Shown piece after piece: positions 55,339-63,956 of a DNA stretch of 64,000 nucleotides. Numbering within the stretch: the stretch's first letter is position 1; each line of letters starts with the position of its first letter. Source of the DNA: JAIBJN01 sp963830885 (GTDB taxonomy: Bacteria; Actinomycetota; Thermoleophilia; Gaiellales; Gaiellaceae). The DNA is taken from the NCBI GenBank assembly GCA_963830885.1, contig CAWHOA010000023.1, positions 62,001-126,000 of the forward strand, written 5' to 3'. The position numbers and the translations under genes were made by a program. Under the pieces are notes generated by a model, which was not told the origin of the DNA, searched no databases, and saw only the letters and a program-made list of their open reading frames with translations.

Positions 55339-56562
55339 GTGAGCAGATTTTCGTTCAAAGCCAGCGAATCCCGGACGCGCCGTTTGGCGCTTGTCTTCCT
55401 GCTGGCGCTCGTTACGGCCCTCGCGCTGGTCGCAGCCGGGTGCGGCGGCGACGACGACGACGACACAACGGCGGACACCGGGGCCGCGCCCAGCGACACG
55501 GGTGCAGCCGCGGGCGGCGGGGAATGCGACGGAAGCATCTGGGTGCTCCTCCCCGACAGCGCGTCCTCTCCCCGCTGGGAGACCGACGACCGCCCCTACT
55601 TCGACCAGGCGTTCAGCGACGCTGGGATCGAGCACACGATCGTCAACGCCGAGAACGACCCCGCCACGCAGCAGTCGCAGGCGGAGCAGGCGATCGCCGA
55701 CGGCGCCAAGGTGATCATCCTCACCAGCCTCGACCCCGGCTCCGGCGGCGCGATCATCGACTCGGCGAAGGCCGCCGATGTCCAGGTGATCGAGTACGAC
55801 CGCTTCAACACCGGCAGCTCGGGCGGCGCGGCGTACGTGAGCTTCGACAACGTCGCCGTCGGGGCGGCGATGGCGGAGGTGCTGGAGCCTGCGATCGACG
55901 ATCTCGGGCTCGACCAGCCGCAGGTCGTCATGCTGAACGGCGGCGAGGAGGACAACAACGCGTTCCTGTTCCGTGACGGGTACGCGGAGACCGTCGAGGC
56001 CAGGGCCGACGCCGGCGACTGGGCAATCGTCGCCGACCAGTTCGTTCCCGGCTGGGGTGCGAACGGCGAAGGCCAGACGATCATGGAGCAGGTCCTCACC
56101 GACGCAAACAACAAGGTCGACGCCGTGTTCGCGGCCAACGACAACCTCGCGACCCAGGCGATCAACGCCCTCGAGGCGGCCGGAATCGGGCCCGTGCCGC
56201 TGAGCGGACAGGATGCGACCGCCGCCGGGCTCCAGCAGATCATCCTCGGCAAGCAGACGATGACCGTCCACAAGCCGATCTACGCCGAGGCCGATGTCGC
56301 GGCCAAGGCAGCGCAGGCCCTTTGCGCGGGCGAGGATCCGGCCACCATCACGTCCGACTACGACTTCGAGACGATCGGGATCACGGCCGAGGACGGCAAG
56401 CCGGCCGCAGCCGGCGAGGGCGTGCCGTACCTCGCACTGACGCCGATCGCCGTGACCATCGACAACATCATGGACACCGTGATCGCGGACGAGTTCCGGA
56501 CGATCGAGGAGCTCTGCACCGGAGACACCGCGGACACCGACTTCTGCACGGAGAACGGCTAG
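55339..56562 (+). CDS. sugar ABC transporter substrate-binding lipoprotein (xylose/ribose type)
   Basis: This protein has 407 residues and belongs to the periplasmic-binding-protein 4 (XylF-like) group. The lipobox VAAGC is followed by GGDDDDDTTADTGAAPSD, a linker like that of the peptide-binding lipoprotein. The mature part reads IWVLLPDSASSPRWETDDRPYFDQAF, AKVIILTSLDPGSGGAIIDSAKAADVQVIEYDRF, VVMLNGGEEDNN and VDAVFAANDNLATQAINALEAAGIGPVPLSGQDA, the sugar pocket features of XylF-like proteins. GTG at 55339 has AGGAGG eight bases upstream. A GC hairpin follows the stop. Confidence 0.92.
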   Translation: MSRFSFKASESRTRRLALVFLLALVTALALVAAGCGGDDDDDTTADTGAAPSDTGAAAGGGECDGSIWVLLPDSASSPRWETDDRPYFDQAFSDAGIEHTIVNAENDPATQQSQAEQAIADGAKVIILTSLDPGSGGAIIDSAKAADVQVIEYDRFNTGSSGGAAYVSFDNVAVGAAMAEVLEPAIDDLGLDQPQVVMLNGGEEDNNAFLFRDGYAETVEARADAGDWAIVADQFVPGWGANGEGQTIMEQVLTDANNKVDAVFAANDNLATQAINALEAAGIGPVPLSGQDATAAGLQQIILGKQTMTVHKPIYAEADVAAKAAQALCAGEDPATITSDYDFETIGITAEDGKPAAAGEGVPYLALTPIAVTIDNIMDTVIADEFRTIEELCTGDTADTDFCTENG

Positions 56563-56573
56563 GAGACCAAGGA

Positions 56574-56603
56574 AGGCGGGGACGCCCTCGGGCGTCCCCG
56601 CCT
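56574..56603 (+). terminator. GC-rich hairpin after the sugar-binding protein gene
   Basis: AGGCGGGGACGCC (56574-56586), loop CTCG, GGCGTCCCCGCCT (56591-56603): a 13-bp perfect stem in the 54-base gap before the ATPase gene. It is the same arrangement as at 35568-35593 and probably reduces downstream expression relative to the binding protein. Confidence 0.7.
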
Positions 56604-56616
56604 CCTGACCCCGACC

Positions 56617-57405
56617 ATGGCGACCGCTGAAACGCCGCTCCTCGAGTGTGTGGGCGTCTCGAAGGCGTTCGGTGCCGTCCAGGCGCTCTACCGGGTCGAC
56701 TTCGAGGTTCGCCCCGGCGAGGTCATGGCGCTGGTCGGCGACAACGGCGCCGGCAAGTCGACCCTGATCAAGTCCGTCGTCGGGATCTACCCGTTCGACG
56801 AGGGCGATGTCCGCTTCGAGGGTGAGCACGTGCACATCCACGGCCCGCGCGACTCCGCCAAGCTCGGGATCGAGGTCGTGTACCAGGACCTCGCGCTCGC
56901 GGACAACCTCGACGTCGTCGCGAACATGTTCCTGGGCCGGGAGCGCGTCCGCACCGGAGTGGTTCTCGACGAGTCGAGCATGGAGCGCTCGGCCCGCGAG
57001 ACGCTCGACAGCCTCTCGGTGACCACGCTGCGGTCGGTCCGGCAGACGGTAGCGGGCCTGTCCGGCGGTCAGCGGCAGGCGGTCGCGGTGGCGAAATCGG
57101 TCATGTGGGAGTCGAAGCTCGTCATCCTCGACGAGCCCACGGCGGCTCTCGGCGTGGCCCAGACGCGCCAGGTGCTGGACCTCGTCCGCCGCCTGGCCGA
57201 GCGAGGCCTGGGAGTCGTGATGGTCTCCCACAACCTGCATGACGTCTTCGAATGCGCGGACCGGATCACCGTGCTCCGCCTCGGTCAACGAGTTGCGGTG
57301 CTGCAGCGGTCCGAGACGACGCAGCAGGAGGTCGTGCAGGCGATCACGGCCGGCACGATCGGACACGTCCCGGGGATGCAGCAGGCGGAGGTGGCCGAGC
57401 CGTGA
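56617..57405 (+). CDS. sugar ABC transporter ATP-binding protein, single-domain (FrcA/XylG type)
   Basis: This protein has 262 residues. It carries one ABC domain: Walker A GDNGAGKSTLIKSVVG (about residues 44-59), signature LSGGQRQAVAVAKSV, Walker B KLVILDEPTAALG and H-loop VSHNLHD. XylG and RbsA proteins normally have two such domains; this half-size form resembles FrcA and must act as a homodimer. The domain GVSKAFGAVQALYRVDFEVRPGEV is typical of carbohydrate uptake subfamily 2. It overlaps the permease gene by four bases. Confidence 0.9.
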   Translation: MATAETPLLECVGVSKAFGAVQALYRVDFEVRPGEVMALVGDNGAGKSTLIKSVVGIYPFDEGDVRFEGEHVHIHGPRDSAKLGIEVVYQDLALADNLDVVANMFLGRERVRTGVVLDESSMERSARETLDSLSVTTLRSVRQTVAGLSGGQRQAVAVAKSVMWESKLVILDEPTAALGVAQTRQVLDLVRRLAERGLGVVMVSHNLHDVFECADRITVLRLGQRVAVLQRSETTQQEVVQAITAGTIGHVPGMQQAEVAEP

Positions 57406-58688
57406 GCGATCCGGACCTGGGTGTCGATCCCACCGCCTCTGCGATAGCGGAGCCGCTCCCGCCCGCGACTCCTCAGCGCGAAGGAGCCGCGGAGGGAACG
57501 CTGTCGGGGTACCTCCACCATTGGTGGCAGGGAGTTCGCACCGGCGAGCTCGGGTCGCTGCCGATCATCGTCGGCCTCGCGGTAATCGTCATCATCTTCG
57601 GCCTTCTCGACGAGACGTTCCTCACCGAGCGCAACTTCACCAACCTCCTCCTGCAGATGACCGCGATCGCCACGATCGCGATCGGCGTCGTCTTCGTGCT
57701 CCTGATCGGGGAGATCGACCTGTCGGTAGCGTTCGTGAGTGCCGTTGGCGGCGTCGTGATGACGCTCCTCCTGCGTCCTGAGGACCCCGGGTGGCCCTGG
57801 TGGGCCGCGATCGTGGCCGCTCTGGCGTGCACGACGGCGATCGGCTTCGCCCAGGCGCTCGTGATCACGAAGGCCGGCGTGCCGTCGTTCGTCGTCACGC
57901 TCGCCGGGCTGCTCATCTGGTCGGGGGTCGTCCTCATCCTCACGACTCAGGCCTCGGACTTCGGGACGATCCGGGTCCAGGACGACGTGGTCATCGGGAT
58001 CGCCAACGACTTCATGAACACCACCCTGAGCTGGATCGTCGCGGCCGCGGTCGTGGTCGCCTTCGCGCTCTCCCAGCTCCTGAACGCACGCTCGCGCCGG
58101 GCGAGCGGCCTCTATGCGAAACCGACGGTGGTCATCCTCCTCCAGATCGCCGGCCTCGCGGTGGTCACCTTCGCCGCCGTCTGGTACCTGAACAAGGACC
58201 GCGGCGTCCCCTGGGGCGTCGTGATTCTCATCATCTTCCTCGTCTTCTGGTCGTTCATCGCCTCGCGGACGCGCTTCGGCCGCCATGTCTACGCCGTCGG
58301 CGGCAACGCCGAGGCGGCGCGGCGCGCAGGCATCGAGGTCGACCGGGTCCGCATCGCCGTCTTCATGATCGGCAGCTTCATGGCGGGCGTCGGCGGGATC
58401 ATGCTCGCCTCCCGGCTGCGCTCGGTGGCGACCAACACCGGCGGCGGGAACCTCCTGCTGCTCGTCATCGCGTCTGCCGTGATCGGGGGCACCAGCCTCT
58501 TCGGCGGGGTGGGCCGGGTGGTCTGCGCGCTGCTCGGCGCGCTCGTGATCGCCTCGATCCAGAACGGGATGGACCTCCTGGGCCTGGCCTCGGGAACGAA
58601 GTTCGTCATCACGGGCCTGGTGCTCCTGGGAGCCGTGCTCGTCGACGCGTACGCGAAGCGTCGCCGGACCGCCCGCGGAGGCGTGTGA
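57402..58688 (+). CDS. sugar ABC transporter permease (XylH type)
   Basis: This protein has 428 residues and about ten membrane segments after a 50-residue polar N-terminus. FLTERNFTNLLLQMTAIATIAIGVVFVLLIGEIDLSVAFVSAVGGVVM is the signature of the BPD_transp_2 family, with IGEIDLSV as its core; SRTRFGRHVYAVGGNAEAARRAGIEVDRVRIAVFMIGSFMAGVGGIM is the coupling region. It transports xylose or a related monosaccharide with the two preceding proteins. GTG at 57402 overlaps the ATPase stop. Confidence 0.9.
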   Translation: MSDPDLGVDPTASAIAEPLPPATPQREGAAEGTLSGYLHHWWQGVRTGELGSLPIIVGLAVIVIIFGLLDETFLTERNFTNLLLQMTAIATIAIGVVFVLLIGEIDLSVAFVSAVGGVVMTLLLRPEDPGWPWWAAIVAALACTTAIGFAQALVITKAGVPSFVVTLAGLLIWSGVVLILTTQASDFGTIRVQDDVVIGIANDFMNTTLSWIVAAAVVVAFALSQLLNARSRRASGLYAKPTVVILLQIAGLAVVTFAAVWYLNKDRGVPWGVVILIIFLVFWSFIASRTRFGRHVYAVGGNAEAARRAGIEVDRVRIAVFMIGSFMAGVGGIMLASRLRSVATNTGGGNLLLLVIASAVIGGTSLFGGVGRVVCALLGALVIASIQNGMDLLGLASGTKFVITGLVLLGAVLVDAYAKRRRTARGGV

Positions 58689-58737
58689 GGTAGGTTGGCG
58701 CCGTCCGGGCGGACGCCTGGGCGAAAACGCGCATCCG

Positions 58738-59751
58738 ATGGAGAGCCAGGTGAAGACGAGTCTCGGAATCTGGGCGCTTGGCCCGATGGTCACCCGCTTC
58801 GTCCCGGCCGGCTACCAGCCGCAGTGGGCGGGGGAGACGACCGCCGACCGGGTGCGCCGGGCCGTCGAAGGGCTCGGCGACCTGATGGACGACTACGAGT
58901 TCCACTACCCGCAGGAGCTCTCGCCGGAGAACCTCGACGATGTGCGCGGGGCGCTCGGCGGCCACGGGATCTACTGCATCGCCAGCGGTCTCCATCTCGA
59001 CCCGCGCTTCGGGCGCGGTGGGCTCACCTCGCCCGATCCGGCGACCCGCGCCGCGGCCCGGGGCCTGGCGGTCGAGGCGGCCGACTTCGCCGGCTCGCTC
59101 GGCGCGCACTTCATCGTGTGGCCCGGGATCGAGGGGTACAACTACCCGTTCCAGACGCCGTACGCGGAGAGCTGGAAGTGGTTCGTCGACAGTGTCGGCG
59201 AGGCCGCGCAGCGCTGCGCCGACCACGGCGTCTCGCTCTTCCTCGAGCACAAGAACTCCGAGCCGGCCATGAAGATCTTCATGCGCAACATCGGCATGAC
59301 CCTGCACGTGATCCACAAGCTGCGCCAGCAGGGGATCACGAACGTCAAGGTCAACATGGACTGGCAGCACCTGATCATGAACGGTGAAAGCCTGGGCGAG
59401 TACGCGGCCATGCTCGCCGCCGAGGGGCTCCTCGGGCACCAGCACGCCAACTCCGGCTGGGGGACGTTCGACGACGACAACATGGTCGGCGCAACGGCGT
59501 TCATGGAGACGCTCGAGCTCGCCCTCGAGCTCCGCCGCGCCGGCTACGGCGAGAACGGCGAGCGGCTCGGCTTCGACCTCTACCCGTACACCGAGGACGC
59601 GGTCGCCGCGGTGCGGCGCAGCGTGCTCCAATGGCGGTTCATCGACGAGGTGGCGGGGCGCATCGACGACACCGCGTTGCGTGAGGCGCAGGCAACGAAG
59701 GACGCCGTCCGGGCCTACGAGCTGGTGTACGCGGCGCTGGGCGGCCGGTGA
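58738..59751 (+). CDS. sugar isomerase-like TIM-barrel protein (xylose isomerase/AP-endonuclease 2 fold)
   Basis: This protein has 337 residues. The barrel is seen in DEFHYPQEL-like strand ends: YEFHYPQELSPENLDD, GAHFIVWPGIEGYNYPFQ, VSLFLEHKNSEPAMKIF (metal Glu), VKVNMDWQHLIMNGESL (Asp and His) and LLGHQHANSGWGTFDDDNM, then LGFDLYPYTEDAV. These acidic and His residues are positioned as metal ligands of xylose isomerase-like enzymes. True XylA proteins are longer (about 390-440) and have other signatures, so the sugar may differ. Its place before xylulokinase supports a role in forming a ketose for phosphorylation. A 49-base gap with a small hairpin precedes it. Confidence 0.85.
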   Translation: MESQVKTSLGIWALGPMVTRFVPAGYQPQWAGETTADRVRRAVEGLGDLMDDYEFHYPQELSPENLDDVRGALGGHGIYCIASGLHLDPRFGRGGLTSPDPATRAAARGLAVEAADFAGSLGAHFIVWPGIEGYNYPFQTPYAESWKWFVDSVGEAAQRCADHGVSLFLEHKNSEPAMKIFMRNIGMTLHVIHKLRQQGITNVKVNMDWQHLIMNGESLGEYAAMLAAEGLLGHQHANSGWGTFDDDNMVGATAFMETLELALELRRAGYGENGERLGFDLYPYTEDAVAAVRRSVLQWRFIDEVAGRIDDTALREAQATKDAVRAYELVYAALGGR

Positions 59752-60140
59752 GGCTCGCCCAGGCGCTCGCGATCGTCGAGTCGGTGGTGCGCGAGGCCCC
59801 GGGACCGGTCTCGGTCTTCGTGGCCGACTCCCACGGCGAGGTCGTCGCGGCCGCGACCATGGACGGCGCGGCACCCGACACGCGCCTGAACGCGCAGCGC
59901 AAGGCCTATACGGCCGCCCGCAGTGACGCCAGCTCCACCGGCGAGCTCGCCGAGAAGGCGCGCGCGGACGCCGCTGAGCGGGCGAGCTTCGACCCGTTCT
60001 TCACCTTCTTCCGCGGGGGCGTCGCCGCTTTCGAGGACGGCCGTCGTGTCGGGGCGGTCGGCGTCAGCGGGCTTCCCGGTGAGGACGACGAGGCGCTCGC
60101 CGTCGCCGCGCTCCACGCAGCCGGCCTCGCGCTGACGTGA
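59748..60140 (+). CDS. GlcG/HbpS-like (DUF336) protein
   Basis: This protein has 130 residues: AQALAIVESVVREAPGPVSVFVADSHGEVVAAATMDGAAPDTRLNAQRKAYTAARS, then DPFFTFFRGGVAAFEDGRRVGAVGVSGLPGEDDEALAVAALHAAGL. This is the GlcG/HbpS family (PF03928). Members bind haem or small ligands and often accompany sugar-acid or diol catabolism genes; the biochemical role is not settled. GTG at 59748 overlaps the isomerase gene, and its end overlaps the kinase gene, so it is embedded in the sugar operon. Confidence 0.85.
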   Translation: MRLAQALAIVESVVREAPGPVSVFVADSHGEVVAAATMDGAAPDTRLNAQRKAYTAARSDASSTGELAEKARADAAERASFDPFFTFFRGGVAAFEDGRRVGAVGVSGLPGEDDEALAVAALHAAGLALT

Positions 60141-61570
60141 CCGCGCTCGTCGGGCTCGACGTCGGCACGACCGGCGTGAAGGCGCTGGCGGTGGCCCCCG
60201 ACGGCGAGGTGCTTGCCCGGCAGGAGCGGGAGTACCCGCTGGCGATGCCGCACCCGGGCTGGGCCGAGCAGGATCCCGAGGACTGGCGGCACGCGGCCGA
60301 GGAGGCGCTCGCCGCGCTGGACGTGGCCGAGGTCGCCGGGATCGGCCTGACCGGCCAGATGCACGGGCTCGTGGCGCTCGACGCCGACGAGCGCGTCGTT
60401 CGCCCGGCGATGCTCTGGAACGACCAGCGGACCGGCGCCGAATGCCGCGAGATCGAGGAGACGATCGGGCTCGGGCGGCTGATCGAGCTGACGGGCAACC
60501 GCGCGCTCCCCGGCTTCACGGCGCCGAAGCTCCTCTGGCTCCGGACGCACGAGCCGGAGGCCTTCGAGCGCATCGCGCACGTCCTCCTGCCCAAGGACTA
60601 CGTCCGCCTGGCGCTGACGGGCGAGCGCGCCACCGACGTCGCCGACGCTTCGGGGACGCTCCTCTTCGACGTGGCCGGGCGGCGCTGGAGCGATGAGGTG
60701 CTCGCCGCGCTCGACCTGCCCTCGGACTGGCTGCCCCCGGCGCTCGAGTCCCCCGAGCGCTCGGCCGAGACCGCCGCCGGAGTCCCGGTTGCCGCTGGCG
60801 CAGGAGACCAGCAGGCCGGCGCGCTCGGCGTCGGCGCGACGCGGCCCGGCCCCGTGTCGGTCGTCCTCGGCACGTCCGGGGTCGTCCTCGCCACGCTTCC
60901 GGAGCTGGCGCTCGACCTGGAGGCGCGCGCGCACGTCTTCTGCCACGCCGTCCCCGGCGCCTGGGAGGCGATGGGCGTGATGCTCTCCGCGGCGGGCGCC
61001 CTCCGCTGGTTCCGGGACGCGCTCGCGCCCGGGGTCGAGTACGACACGTTGGTCGCGGAGGCCGCGCGGTGGGCTCCGGGCGCCGAAGGCGCGCTCTTCC
61101 TGCCCTACCTGACCGGCGAGCGGACGCCGCACGCCGACCCGGGCGCGCGCGCCGCGTTCACCGGCCTCTCCGCCCGCCACGACCGCGGCGCGCTCGTCCG
61201 CGCCGTGCTCGAGGGCGTCGCGTACGGGCTGAGGGACTCGCTCGAGATCCTGCGTTCTCTGGGCTGTCGCCTCGAGTCCGGCCGCGTCTCGGGCGGAGGA
61301 GCCCGCAGCGAGCTGTGGCTTCGGATCGTCGCCTCCGTGCTCGGCCTCCCGGTCGAGCGGACCGTGGCGGAGGAAGGCGCCGCCTACGGCGCCGCGCTCC
61401 TCGGCGGCGTTGCCGGCGGCGTGTTCGCCGACGTCCACGAGGCGGTGGAGGCCTGCGTCGCCGTCCGGGAGACGATCGAGCCCGACCCCGAGTGGGTAGA
61501 CGCCTATGCGGACGGCTACGACCGCTACCGCTCTCTCTATCCGGCACTACGACCCCTGGAGGCCGAATGA
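60137..61570 (+). CDS. xylB: xylulokinase (FGGY family)
   Basis: This protein has 477 residues. The N-terminal ATPase motif ALVGLDVGTTGVKALAVAPDGEVL, the substrate segment GLTGQMHGLVALDADERVVRPAMLWNDQRT (with MHG and the catalytic Asp in WNDQR, about residue 96), LLPKDYVRLALTGE and the C-terminal signature VSGGGARSELWLRIVASVLG (ATP-binding) are seen. It phosphorylates D-xylulose for the pentose phosphate pathway. Family membership is sure; xylulose specificity rests on MHGLV and the operon. Confidence 0.92.
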   Translation: MTALVGLDVGTTGVKALAVAPDGEVLARQEREYPLAMPHPGWAEQDPEDWRHAAEEALAALDVAEVAGIGLTGQMHGLVALDADERVVRPAMLWNDQRTGAECREIEETIGLGRLIELTGNRALPGFTAPKLLWLRTHEPEAFERIAHVLLPKDYVRLALTGERATDVADASGTLLFDVAGRRWSDEVLAALDLPSDWLPPALESPERSAETAAGVPVAAGAGDQQAGALGVGATRPGPVSVVLGTSGVVLATLPELALDLEARAHVFCHAVPGAWEAMGVMLSAAGALRWFRDALAPGVEYDTLVAEAARWAPGAEGALFLPYLTGERTPHADPGARAAFTGLSARHDRGALVRAVLEGVAYGLRDSLEILRSLGCRLESGRVSGGGARSELWLRIVASVLGLPVERTVAEEGAAYGAALLGGVAGGVFADVHEAVEACVAVRETIEPDPEWVDAYADGYDRYRSLYPALRPLEAE

Positions 61571-62535
61571 GCACCAAGTGGGGAATCATCTCGACCGCGC
61601 ACATCAACCGCCTGGTCCTCGCGGGCGCGCGCGAGTCCGAGCAGGTCGACGTGATCGCGGTCGCGAGCCGCGACCAGGCCCGAGCCGAGGCCTACGCGCG
61701 CGACCAGGGGATCGAGCGCGCCTACGGGAGCTACGAGGCGCTCCTCGCCGACCCCGACGTCGAGGCGGTCTACATCTCGCTCCCGAACTCGCTCCACGTC
61801 GAGTGGTCGATCCACGCCCTCGAGGCGGGCAAGCACGTCCTCTGCGAGAAGCCGTTCGACCGTCGTCCCGAGGAGGTCGAGCGCGCCTTCGACGTCGCCG
61901 ACCGCGCGGGGCGGATCCTGGCGGAGGCGTTCATGTGGCGCCACAACCCGCAGACGGCGAAGCTCCTGGAGCTGGTCGGCAGCGGCGCCATCGGCGAGCT
62001 ACGGCTCATCCGCTCCGCCTTCAGCTTCAGCCTCGACGAGCCCGAGAACGTCCGCCTGGCCGCCGACCTCGACGGCGGTGCGCTCATGGACGTCGGCTGC
62101 TACTGCGTCAGCGGCTCGCGCCTGCTCGGCGGCGAGCCCGAGTCCGTCTACGGCGAGCAGGTCTCCGGCGAGAGCGGGGTGGACGTCCTCTTCGCGGCGA
62201 CGATGCGGTTCCCCGGGGACGTGCTGGCCCAGTTCGAGTGCGGCTTCGTCCTGCCGGACCGGGACGAGCTCGATGTCATCGGCTCCGAAGGGTCGCTCTT
62301 CCTGGACGACCCCTGGCATGCCCGGACGCCGCTGCTCGAGCTCCGGCGAGACGGGGGCGTGGAGGAGATCGTCCTCCAGCCGGCCGACTCCTACAGGCTG
62401 GAGCTCGAGAACCTCGGCGACGCGATCGCGGGTCGGGCGCAGCCGCTGCTCGGCCGCGAGGACGCCGTCGGGCAGGCGAGGACGATCGATGCGCTCTACC
62501 GCTCCGCAGCCGCGGGGGCACCGATAGCGCTCTGA
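61567..62535 (+). CDS. Gfo/Idh/MocA family oxidoreductase
   Basis: This protein has 322 residues. The NAD(P)-binding start WGIISTAHINRLVLAGARESEQVDVIAVASRD and the conserved EKP in HALEAGKHVLCEKPFDRRPEEVE (about residues 86-108) are diagnostic; AEAFMWRHNPQTAKLLELVGSGAIGEL matches the D-xylose/dimeric dihydrodiol dehydrogenase subgroup, as does DVGCYCVSGSRLL. It probably oxidises the imported sugar or a derivative. The ATG overlaps the kinase stop (ATGA), so it belongs to the operon. Confidence 0.9.
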   Translation: MSTKWGIISTAHINRLVLAGARESEQVDVIAVASRDQARAEAYARDQGIERAYGSYEALLADPDVEAVYISLPNSLHVEWSIHALEAGKHVLCEKPFDRRPEEVERAFDVADRAGRILAEAFMWRHNPQTAKLLELVGSGAIGELRLIRSAFSFSLDEPENVRLAADLDGGALMDVGCYCVSGSRLLGGEPESVYGEQVSGESGVDVLFAATMRFPGDVLAQFECGFVLPDRDELDVIGSEGSLFLDDPWHARTPLLELRRDGGVEEIVLQPADSYRLELENLGDAIAGRAQPLLGREDAVGQARTIDALYRSAAAGAPIAL

Positions 62536-62590
62536 GAACCGGCACGATACTGGCACGCTCTTGCGCGCTGCGCCCCGCTATCCAGTGGGC

Positions 62591-63268
62591 ATGGACGTCG
62601 GCCGCGCAATGCTGGGGCTCGTGCTGCCGGAGCGCTGCCTCGCCTGCGGGCGCGGTGAGGAGCTTCTGTGCGGCGAATGCCGCCGCGGGCTGCTCGTGCT
62701 CAGAGGGACGCTCTGCGCGCGCTGCGGGTGTCCGACGGCCTGGCCGGTGGAGCGGTGCGGGGAGTGCGCCGGGCGCCGGCTCGCCTTCGCCTCGGCGCGT
62801 GCCGCGGTCGCCTACGACGACACTGCCCGTGTCCTCGTCTCCGCGTGGAAGGAGCGCGGGATCGCCCGGATCGCCGGCCTGGCAGCCGAGCTGGTGGCGG
62901 AGACGGTGCCGAAGCCGCAGGTCGATGTGCTCGCCTTCGTCCCCGGCGAGGGCGACCGCGTGGGCTGGCGGGGCGCCAACCCGGCACGGGAGCTGGCCGG
63001 GGCGCTCGCCCGGTGCTGGGGTATCCCGGTCGAGCGGCTCGTCGAGCGGGCCCGGCCCGTCAGGCCCCAACGAGGGCTCTCCCGGGCCGAGCGGCGCGCC
63101 AACATCCGCGCCGCGTTCCGTGCCCCGAGAGCGTCCCCGAAGGCTGTCGGCCTCGTCGACGACGTCTACACGACCGGAGCCACGGCGGGCGCCGCGGCCA
63201 CCGAGCTGAGGCGCGCCGGGGCGCGACGGGTCCACGTCGTCACCTTCGCCAGGGCGGTCCGCGGCTGA
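62591..63268 (+). CDS. ComF family protein (double zinc-ribbon, phosphoribosyltransferase fold)
   Basis: This protein has 225 residues. Four CXXC-type pairs at the N-terminus (ERCLACGRGEELLCGECRRG and LCARCGCPTAWPVERCGECAG) form the zinc ribbons, and the C-terminal PRTase loop is KAVGLVDDVYTTGATAGAAATELRRAGARRVHV with the PRPP motif VDDVYTTGAT. ComF takes part in DNA uptake in competent bacteria; the actual role in most actinobacteria is unproven. RVGWRGANPARELAGALA matches the family. ATG at 62591 excludes a poorly conserved upstream extension. A hairpin region follows the stop. Confidence 0.92.
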   Translation: MDVGRAMLGLVLPERCLACGRGEELLCGECRRGLLVLRGTLCARCGCPTAWPVERCGECAGRRLAFASARAAVAYDDTARVLVSAWKERGIARIAGLAAELVAETVPKPQVDVLAFVPGEGDRVGWRGANPARELAGALARCWGIPVERLVERARPVRPQRGLSRAERRANIRAAFRAPRASPKAVGLVDDVYTTGATAGAAATELRRAGARRVHVVTFARAVRG

Positions 63269-63351
63269 CAGGCCCTCGGGCGGCCTGGCTCCAGCTGATC
63301 GTCCCCTAGAGCATGTCTCAGGGGCGATGCCTCGCGGCGCAGGGCCTCAGC
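63269..63351. repeat. structured intergenic region between comF and hpf
   Basis: Outer stem AGGCCCT (63271-63277) with AGGGCCT (63341-63347), extended outward by GCTGA and TCAGC; inner stem ATCGTCCCCT (63298-63307) with AGGGGCGAT (63320-63328), one mismatch. The 83 bases would fold into a two-level hairpin at the comF transcript end. The organisation resembles the shorter palindromic elements but the ends differ, so membership of that family is not claimed. Confidence 0.55.
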
Positions 63352-63378
63352 TTGAGAGGTGCTCTCAGACGATAGGCT
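63352..63378 (+). promoter_or_regulatory. candidate promoter of hpf
   Basis: TTGAGA at 63352-63357 and TAGGCT at 63373-63378 are 15 bases apart, somewhat short spacing for -35 and -10 elements. The GATAGGCTGC around the -10 is shared with the candidate atp promoter at 27522-27531. The hpf ATG is 27 bases further on with GAGGAGGG before it. Confidence 0.4.
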
Positions 63379-63404
63379 GCGCGCAGACCGACGAGGAGGG
63401 TCGG

Positions 63405-63953
63405 ATGAGACTTCAGGTCAAGGGGAAGAACGTCGAGGTCAGCGATTCCTTGAAGCTCTACGCGCAGGAGAAGCTGGGGAAGCTGGACAAGCACCTCAAC
63501 GATGCCGCCCGGCTCGAGCTCGAGCTGGCGGTCGAGAAGAACCCCTCCATCGCCGAGAGCCAGATCGCCGAAGGGACGATCTGGACGAAGGGACCGGTGC
63601 TGCGCGCGCGCGAGAGCTCGCCGGACATGCGCGCGTCGATCGACATGCTCGTGGAGAAGCTCGAACGGCAGGCGCGACGCTACCGCGACAAGCGCCGGTC
63701 CCGGTCGGGCGCCCGAATGTCCGGCGTCGCCGAGGCCGAGCCGACCCCCACCCTCCAGGACGAGGAGAGCCCCGTGATCGTCAAGACCAAGCAGTTCGCG
63801 GTGAAGCCGATGACGCCCGAGGAGGCAGTGCTCCAGCTCGAGCTCATCGGCCACGACTTCTTCGTCTTCCAGAACGCCGAGACCTCCGACGTCAACGTCG
63901 TCTACCGCCGGCGGGACGGCGACTACGGGCTCATCGAGCCCCAGATCGGGTAG
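63405..63953 (+). CDS. hpf: long-form ribosome hibernation promoting factor
   Basis: This protein has 182 residues. The N-terminal HPF/RaiA domain reads RLQVKGKNVEVSDSLKLYAQEKLGKLDKHLNDAARLELELAVEKN and MRASIDMLVEKLERQARRYRDKRR; the C-terminal dimerisation domain reads IVKTKQFAVKPMTPEEAVLQLELIGHDFFVFQNAETSDVNVVYRRRDGDYGLIEPQ, the long-HPF hallmark. It dimerises idle 70S ribosomes into 100S particles under starvation. Shine-Dalgarno GAGGAGGG precedes the ATG. Position after comF is frequent in many bacteria. Confidence 0.96.
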   Translation: MRLQVKGKNVEVSDSLKLYAQEKLGKLDKHLNDAARLELELAVEKNPSIAESQIAEGTIWTKGPVLRARESSPDMRASIDMLVEKLERQARRYRDKRRSRSGARMSGVAEAEPTPTLQDEESPVIVKTKQFAVKPMTPEEAVLQLELIGHDFFVFQNAETSDVNVVYRRRDGDYGLIEPQIG

Positions 63954-63956
63954 CGC

